Source: Candidatus Zixiibacteriota bacterium (lineage in GTDB: Bacteria; Zixibacteria; MSB-5A5; WJJR01). Taken from it: a DNA stretch of 27,417 nucleotides. A program made the translations under genes and the position numbers. Shown here in pieces: positions 23,564 through 27,417 of this stretch. The stretch spans positions 1 to 27,417 of the forward strand of contig JAGVEK010000211.1 of the NCBI GenBank assembly GCA_020058315.1, written 5' to 3'. A model generated the notes under the pieces. The model was given only the letters and a program-made list of their open reading frames with translations, was not told the DNA's origin and ran no database searches. How positions within the stretch are numbered: the first letter of the stretch is position 1; every line of letters begins with the position of its first letter.

Positions 23564-25005
23564 TGCTTGCGTCCGTAGTTGTCTTCAAAGCGCACGATGT
23601 CATCCTCGCCCAGATAGCTGCCCGACTGCACCTCGATGATCTCGAGCGGTATCTGGCCGGGGTTTTCCAGCCGGTGCTTGACGCCCAGCGGGATGTAAGT
23701 CGATTCGTTCTCGCCGAGCAGGAGAATCTCTTCGCCGCGGGTCACCTTCGCGGTGCCGCGCACGACCACCCAGTGCTCGGCGCGGTGGTGATGCATTTGC
23801 AGCGAAAGCGTGGCGCCGGGACGCACCACGATGCGTTTGACCAGGAAGCGTTCGCCGCTGTCGATGCTGTCGTACCAGCCCCACGGCCGATGCACCTTGC
23901 GATGCAGATCGACTTCGCTGCGGCCGGCCGCCTTGAGGCGACCGACGATGCGCCTGACTTCCTGGGTGCGGGACTTGGGCGCGATCAGCACGGCATCCGC
24001 GGTCTCCACCACCACCATGTCCTCGCAGCCGATGCAGGCGACGAGGCCGTGTTCGGCAATCACCAGGTTGCCGTGCGAATCCTCCATCCAGACATCGCCC
24101 TTCATGGCGTTGCCGTCGGCATCGCGGTCGATGGCCTGCCAGAGTGCGTCCCAGGCGCCGACGTCCGACCAGCCGACATCGAGCGGCACCACCCGGCCGG
24201 GAATTCCCAGTTCCGTGGCGGCAGGGAGCTTTTCCATCACCGCATAGTCGATCGAATCCGCCGGGGATGCCGCGAAGGCTGTCGCATCGAGTCGCACGAA
24301 GTCGCCATCGGCGTGCGCAGCATCCACCGCCTTGCGGCAGGCGGCGAGAATCTCCGGCGCGAAATGGCCGATGGCCCTGAGCCACACCGAGGCGCGCAGC
24401 ATGAATATCCCGCTGTTCCAGAAATGCCGGCCGCCCGCGACGTAGTCCTGCGCGCGTGCCAAATCAGGTTTCTCCGCGAATGCAATCAGGGCACGAACTG
24501 CAGCCCCGTCAGCGTCCGCACGGGCTTCGATGTAGCCATAACCGATTTCGGGCCGGTCGGGAATGATGCCAAAAGTCACCACGGCACCTGCGTCCGCCTC
24601 CGGCAAACCGCGCCGCACGGCATCCCGGAAAGCCTGCGCATTGCGGACATGATGATCCGCCGGCGTCGCCAGCAGTACCGGGTCGGCACCATCGCGGCTC
24701 GCATACAAGGCGGCGGCTGTGAGCGCCGGAGCAGTATTGCGTCCGGCGGGTTCGAGCAGCAGGGTCCAGCCCGCCAATCCGAGTTGGCGCAATTGCTCGG
24801 CGGTGATGAAGCGATATTCCTGATTGCTGACCACGATCGGCGCACCCAGCGGCAGGCCTTCCAGGCGGCGCAAGGTGTTTTGCAGCAAACTCTCGCCGCC
24901 CAGCAGGGGCTGCAGCTGCTTTGGGTGCTTCTCGCGGGAGACTGGCCACAGGCGTGTGCCCGAACCGCCGCTGAGAACCACCGGAACGAGTTGTGGATCA
25001 GACAT
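23560..25005 (-). CDS. manC: Mannose-1-phosphate guanylyltransferase / mannose-6-phosphate isomerase (bifunctional)
   Basis: The protein is 481 residues, the length of type II bifunctional enzymes (ManC/AlgA). The N-terminal nucleotidyltransferase has GGSGTRLWPVSREKHPKQ (13-30) and a FAEKP donor-site motif in place of the usual FVEKP. The C-terminal cupin isomerase domain (about 370-481) has RPWGWYDSI and QMHHHRAEHW (403-412) with metal-binding His residues. It makes GDP-mannose from mannose-1-phosphate and can interconvert fructose-6-P and mannose-6-P. It is placed before gmd and overlaps the epimerase gene upstream by 8 bases. A phosphomannomutase (ManB) is not in the window. Confidence 0.95.
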   Translation of the reverse strand: MSDPQLVPVVLSGGSGTRLWPVSREKHPKQLQPLLGGESLLQNTLRRLEGLPLGAPIVVSNQEYRFITAEQLRQLGLAGWTLLLEPAGRNTAPALTAAALYASRDGADPVLLATPADHHVRNAQAFRDAVRRGLPEADAGAVVTFGIIPDRPEIGYGYIEARADADGAAVRALIAFAEKPDLARAQDYVAGGRHFWNSGIFMLRASVWLRAIGHFAPEILAACRKAVDAAHADGDFVRLDATAFAASPADSIDYAVMEKLPAATELGIPGRVVPLDVGWSDVGAWDALWQAIDRDADGNAMKGDVWMEDSHGNLVIAEHGLVACIGCEDMVVVETADAVLIAPKSRTQEVRRIVGRLKAAGRSEVDLHRKVHRPWGWYDSIDSGERFLVKRIVVRPGATLSLQMHHHRAEHWVVVRGTAKVTRGEEILLLGENESTYIPLGVKHRLENPGQIPLEIIEVQSGSYLGEDDIVRFEDNYGRKQ

Positions 25006-26005
25006 TCATGTAGCTCCGGTACCAGTCGACAAAGCGCCGCACGCCTTCGGTCACGGGCGTCCTGGGCGAAAACTCGGTCACGCGACTGAGTTCGGTCGTA
25101 TCGGCATGCGTCGCCGGCACGTCGCCATCCTGCAGCGGCAGGAAGTTCTTGGTCGCGGTTTTGCCGAGGGCCTGTTCCAGTGCCTCGATGTAGGCCATCA
25201 GCTCCACCGGCTGATGGTTGCCGATATTGAATATGCGGTACGGCGCCCAACTGGTCGCCGGGTCGGGAGACTGTTTGTCGAAAGCGGGATTGGCCTGCGG
25301 CGGGCGGTCCAGCACCCGGATCACGCCCTCGGCAATGTCGTCGATATAGGTAAAGTCGCGCCGCATGCGGCCGTGGTTGAAGACATCTATCTGGCGATCT
25401 TCGAGAATGGCCTTGGTGAACAGGAACAGGGCCATGTCGGGCCGCCCCCACGGACCATACACGGTGAAGAAGCGCAGGCCGGTGGTCGGCAGATCGAAGA
25501 GATGGCTGTAGGTGTGCGCCATCAACTCATTGGCCTTCTTGGTCGCGGCGTAAAGGCTGACCGGGTGGTCGACATTGTCGTGTTCCGAAAACGGCATGCG
25601 CTCGTTGCCGCCGTAGATGCTGGAGCTGCTGGCATAGACGAAATGCTCGACGCCGTTGTGGCGGCAGCCTTCGAGGATGTTCACGAAACCGACCAGGTTG
25701 CTGTCGACGTAGGCATGCGGATTCTGCAGCGAGTAGCGCACGCCGGCTTGCGCGGCGAGATTGATGACGCGCTGTGGACGTTCGCGGGCGAACAGGGCGG
25801 CGATGCCATCGCGATCGGCGATGTCAAGCCGCGACAGCTTGAAGCGCGGATTGGGTGCGAGCCTCGCCAGGCGGGCTTCCTTGAGTACCACATCGTAGTA
25901 ATCGTTGAGGTTGTCCACCCCGACCACTTCGTCGCCGCGCGCCAGCAACAGCTGGCAGACGTGCATGCCGATAAACCCGGCGGCGCCGGTGACTAGAACT
26001 TTCAT
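24998..26005 (-). CDS. NAD-dependent UDP-sugar 4-epimerase (UDP-glucuronate 4-epimerase-like)
   Basis: This 335-residue extended SDR has GAAGFIG at 7-13, VDNLNDYYDVVLKEARL (30-46, characteristic of the UDP-glucuronate 4-epimerase/CapI/LspL group), NLAAQAGVRYS (82-92), SSSSIYGG (126-133) and YAATK (152-156). It is likely to interconvert UDP-glucuronate and UDP-galacturonate, giving a galacturonate donor for core or O-chain. A UDP-GlcNAc(A) 4-epimerase role is less likely from the motif pattern. The ATG at 26005 overlaps the preceding glycosyltransferase stop by 4 bases. No UDP-glucose dehydrogenase gene lies in the window, so the substrate must come from elsewhere. Confidence 0.92.
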   Translation of the reverse strand: MKVLVTGAAGFIGMHVCQLLLARGDEVVGVDNLNDYYDVVLKEARLARLAPNPRFKLSRLDIADRDGIAALFARERPQRVINLAAQAGVRYSLQNPHAYVDSNLVGFVNILEGCRHNGVEHFVYASSSSIYGGNERMPFSEHDNVDHPVSLYAATKKANELMAHTYSHLFDLPTTGLRFFTVYGPWGRPDMALFLFTKAILEDRQIDVFNHGRMRRDFTYIDDIAEGVIRVLDRPPQANPAFDKQSPDPATSWAPYRIFNIGNHQPVELMAYIEALEQALGKTATKNFLPLQDGDVPATHADTTELSRVTEFSPRTPVTEGVRRFVDWYRSYMNV

Positions 26006-26802
26006 CGATGACTTCGCTGAAAATCCAGCATCTTCGCATACTTGGCGAAACTGGCCGAGCAGCCGACGAGGATATGCACAAGGCCGGGAAGGCCGTCGAG
26101 CAGTCCCAGCCGAAAAAAATAGAACTTTATGAACCGCAGCGCCGGAGACAGCAGCAGATGCAGCACGGTAGCCCGCTCCCCTCGGGCCAGCGCCTCATCG
26201 GCAGCCAGCGTGCTGTAGCGGTTCTGTTTGGCGAGATAGGTTTCCAGCGACTCAGCCGACTCGTGCAGCAGATCGCCCTGCAGGGTGCCGACTTCACCGA
26301 TGGCGATCACTTTCTCGTGCACCGGGTCGTCCGACCAATGCGCCGCGCGTCGGTCGAACAGGCGCAGGCTCCAGTCGGGATAGCCCTCGCCATGTTTCAA
26401 GTAGCGGCCCATGAATCTGTTGCTGCGAGCGAAGCGCCAGGCCGCAAGGGTCGGCGCTGGCTCGCTCTGCGTACCTGGGATTCCGCTGCGCGGGCAGGTA
26501 ACGGCGCAAATGCCCTCGCGCAGGGATTCGCTCACCCGCTCGTCTGCATCGATGCAGAGTACCCAGTCGTGGTTCGCCTGTTCCACCGCAAACTGCTTCT
26601 GCAGCCCGAAGCCGCGCCATTCGGACTGGATGACCCGCGCCCCATGCCGTTCGGCGATCGCACACGTGGCATCTTCGCTGCCGGAATCGACGACGACGAC
26701 GTCGTCGCAGAATGCCACGCTGGCGAGGCACTCATCGAGTTGGCTGGCAGCGTTCCGAGTAATCAGGACAGCGGTAAGGGGCAGGCGGCGGTCTGGGGTC
26801 AT
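26002..26802 (-). CDS. LPS core GT2 glycosyltransferase, KdtX/WaaE-like
   Basis: The protein is 266 residues. It opens with LTAVLITRNAASQLDECLASVAFCDDVVVVDSGSED (about 9-44), then FGLQKQFAVEQANHDWVLCIDADERV with the DADE metal site at 85-88, a typical pattern for the KdtX/WaaE group that adds a glucose to inner-core heptose. Downstream, WRFARSNRFMGRYLKHGEGYPDWSLRLFDR is another group hallmark. It is divergent from waaC with only 62 bases between the starts, which fits a core-LPS role. It heads the manC-gmd-fcl operon. The ATG at 26802 is used; no clear ribosome site is seen. Confidence 0.9.
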   Translation of the reverse strand: MTPDRRLPLTAVLITRNAASQLDECLASVAFCDDVVVVDSGSEDATCAIAERHGARVIQSEWRGFGLQKQFAVEQANHDWVLCIDADERVSESLREGICAVTCPRSGIPGTQSEPAPTLAAWRFARSNRFMGRYLKHGEGYPDWSLRLFDRRAAHWSDDPVHEKVIAIGEVGTLQGDLLHESAESLETYLAKQNRYSTLAADEALARGERATVLHLLLSPALRFIKFYFFRLGLLDGLPGLVHILVGCSASFAKYAKMLDFQRSHR

Positions 26803-26864
26803 GGGCAGCTATAATCCAATTTGGGATGCATTTTAAGGCGCAAGACCTCATCCCGCCCCTACCG
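26803..26864. promoter_or_regulatory. Divergent 62-base intergenic region between the WaaE-like gene and waaC
   Basis: It holds a perfect TATAAT at 26810-26815 on the plus strand, correctly placed to start waaC transcription about 40 bases ahead of its ATG. The -35 position is G/C-rich and does not match consensus. For the minus strand I see no clear promoter; the short distance suggests that the two divergent promoters overlap. Confidence 0.4.
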
Positions 26865-27417
26865 ATGCGCATTCTCCTCATCAAAACATCCTCCCTTGGC
26901 GATGTGATTCACAATCTGCCAGCCGTCACGGACTTGCGCACGCACTTTCCGGACGCGACAATCGACTGGGTGGTGGAAGAGGCCTATGCCGCCGTCGCCG
27001 AGCTGCATCCCGGCGTGAGGAAAGTCATACCGGTGGCGCTGCGCCGCTGGCGCAAGTCGTTGTTCAGTGTGATGACCTGGCGTGAAATGCGGAGCTTTCG
27101 CGCCAGGCTGCAAGAGGAAGACTACGATCTTGTGATCGACTCCCAGGGTTTGCTGAAAAGCGCGCTGATCGCCCGTTTGGCGCATGGCAGGCGCTGCGGC
27201 TACGCTGGCTGCTCGGCACGCGAACCTCTGGCGGCGCGCTTCTACGATGCACGTTTCGAGGTGTCGAAAGCTCTTCACGCCGTCGAGCGCAACCGCCGTC
27301 TCGCTGCGCTGGCCGCCGGCTATGTTACCGACGCGCCCGCAGGCTATGGCATCGCCGCAACGCCCGCGCCGGACCTCGATGGCCCGACTGCGCTGCTGCT
27401 GAGCGCCACTTCGCGCG
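26865..27417 (+). CDS. waaC: LPS heptosyltransferase I, N-terminal part (runs off the right edge)
   Basis: The plus-strand frame from ATG 26865 reads MRILLIKTSSLGDVIHNLPAV and stays open to the window end (184 codons). This N-terminus and the following PDATIDWVVEEAYAAVAELHPGV and DYDLVIDSQGLLKSA blocks are diagnostic of WaaC, a GT9 enzyme that adds the first L-glycero-D-manno-heptose to Kdo2-lipid A on the cytoplasmic face. The C-terminal donor domain is missing. A second in-frame ATG 13 codons upstream (26826) is possible but gives an untypical extension. It is the only gene on the plus strand. Confidence 0.93.
   Translation, partial: MRILLIKTSSLGDVIHNLPAVTDLRTHFPDATIDWVVEEAYAAVAELHPGVRKVIPVALRRWRKSLFSVMTWREMRSFRARLQEEDYDLVIDSQGLLKSALIARLAHGRRCGYAGCSAREPLAARFYDARFEVSKALHAVERNRRLAALAAGYVTDAPAGYGIAATPAPDLDGPTALLLSATSR

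Noticed and set aside
21546..25996. Long plus-strand open frames (up to about 510 codons) opposite fcl, gmd, manC and the epimerase gene
   Set aside because: They lie exactly antisense to well-supported genes with intact active-site motifs, are low in recognisable protein features, and arise from the high G+C codon bias of the minus-strand genes.
26694..26707. Perfect CGACGAC/GTCGTCG palindrome
   Set aside because: It lies in the coding sequence of the WaaE-like protein and encodes the conserved DDVVVVDS segment with GAC/GTC codons; no sign of a separate function.
1..27417. CRISPR arrays, tRNA/rRNA genes, insertion sequences or integrase genes
   Set aside because: I looked for regularly spaced repeats, cloverleaf-like segments and transposase motifs and saw none; this does not replace a dedicated scan.

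Overview
The window is a lipopolysaccharide / O-polysaccharide biosynthesis region. It carries 22 genes packed on the minus strand, plus the start of one plus-strand gene at the right edge. High G+C codon use, an LPS-core heptosyltransferase gene (waaC) beside manC-gmd-fcl, an EPS-associated MarR-type regulator and a secreted LigE-type DNA ligase suggest a Gram-negative proteobacterium, most likely a betaproteobacterium (for example Rhodocyclales or Nitrosomonadales). The taxon is an inference. I see no rRNA, tRNA, CRISPR array, insertion sequence or integrase.

Right block (26865 back to 20663). waaC starts on the plus strand and leaves the window. Divergent from it, on the minus strand, are a KdtX/WaaE-like core glycosyltransferase, a UDP-glucuronate 4-epimerase-like enzyme, a bifunctional ManC, GDP-mannose 4,6-dehydratase (gmd) and GDP-L-fucose synthase (fcl). 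Together manC-gmd-fcl make GDP-L-fucose from mannose phosphates. The last gene of this block is a signal-peptide-bearing ATP-dependent DNA ligase whose start lies inside the end of fcl.

Regulatory gap (20662 to 20206). This stretch has an AT-rich candidate promoter, three short ATCATTT repeats and the degenerate remains of an adenylylsulfate kinase gene (cysC). The stop of that remnant overlaps the start of the MarR-type regulator gene.

Left block (20205 back to 1). The regulator is followed by wzm and wzt, an ABC-2 O-antigen exporter whose Wzt has a C-terminal extension. No Wzx or Wzy is visible, so an ABC-transporter-dependent polysaccharide is likely. Next comes an unusual run of SAM-methyltransferase-fold proteins: an FkbM-like gene, an ETGT-type gene, then a two-domain gene that looks like a fusion of the same two types, and later a classical FkbM gene. 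After these come a GT10 fucosyltransferase-like gene (the natural user of GDP-fucose), a 492-residue protein with ParB/Srx-like and nucleotidyltransferase-like motifs, and a series of GT2 and GT4 glycosyltransferases, one of them fused to a methyltransferase. The block ends with a three-gene pathway for a UDP-2-acetamido-2,6-dideoxy-L-hexose (dehydratase, RmlD-type reductase, 2-epimerase), one more GT2 and a truncated GT4 gene at the left edge. Many junctions are 4-base ATGA/GTGA overlaps, consistent with translational coupling in long operons.

Interpretation: the locus probably builds and exports an O-polysaccharide containing L-fucose and an N-acetylated 6-deoxy-L-hexosamine (L-QuiNAc or L-FucNAc), possibly with methyl groups. 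The initiating phosphosugar transferase is not in the window.
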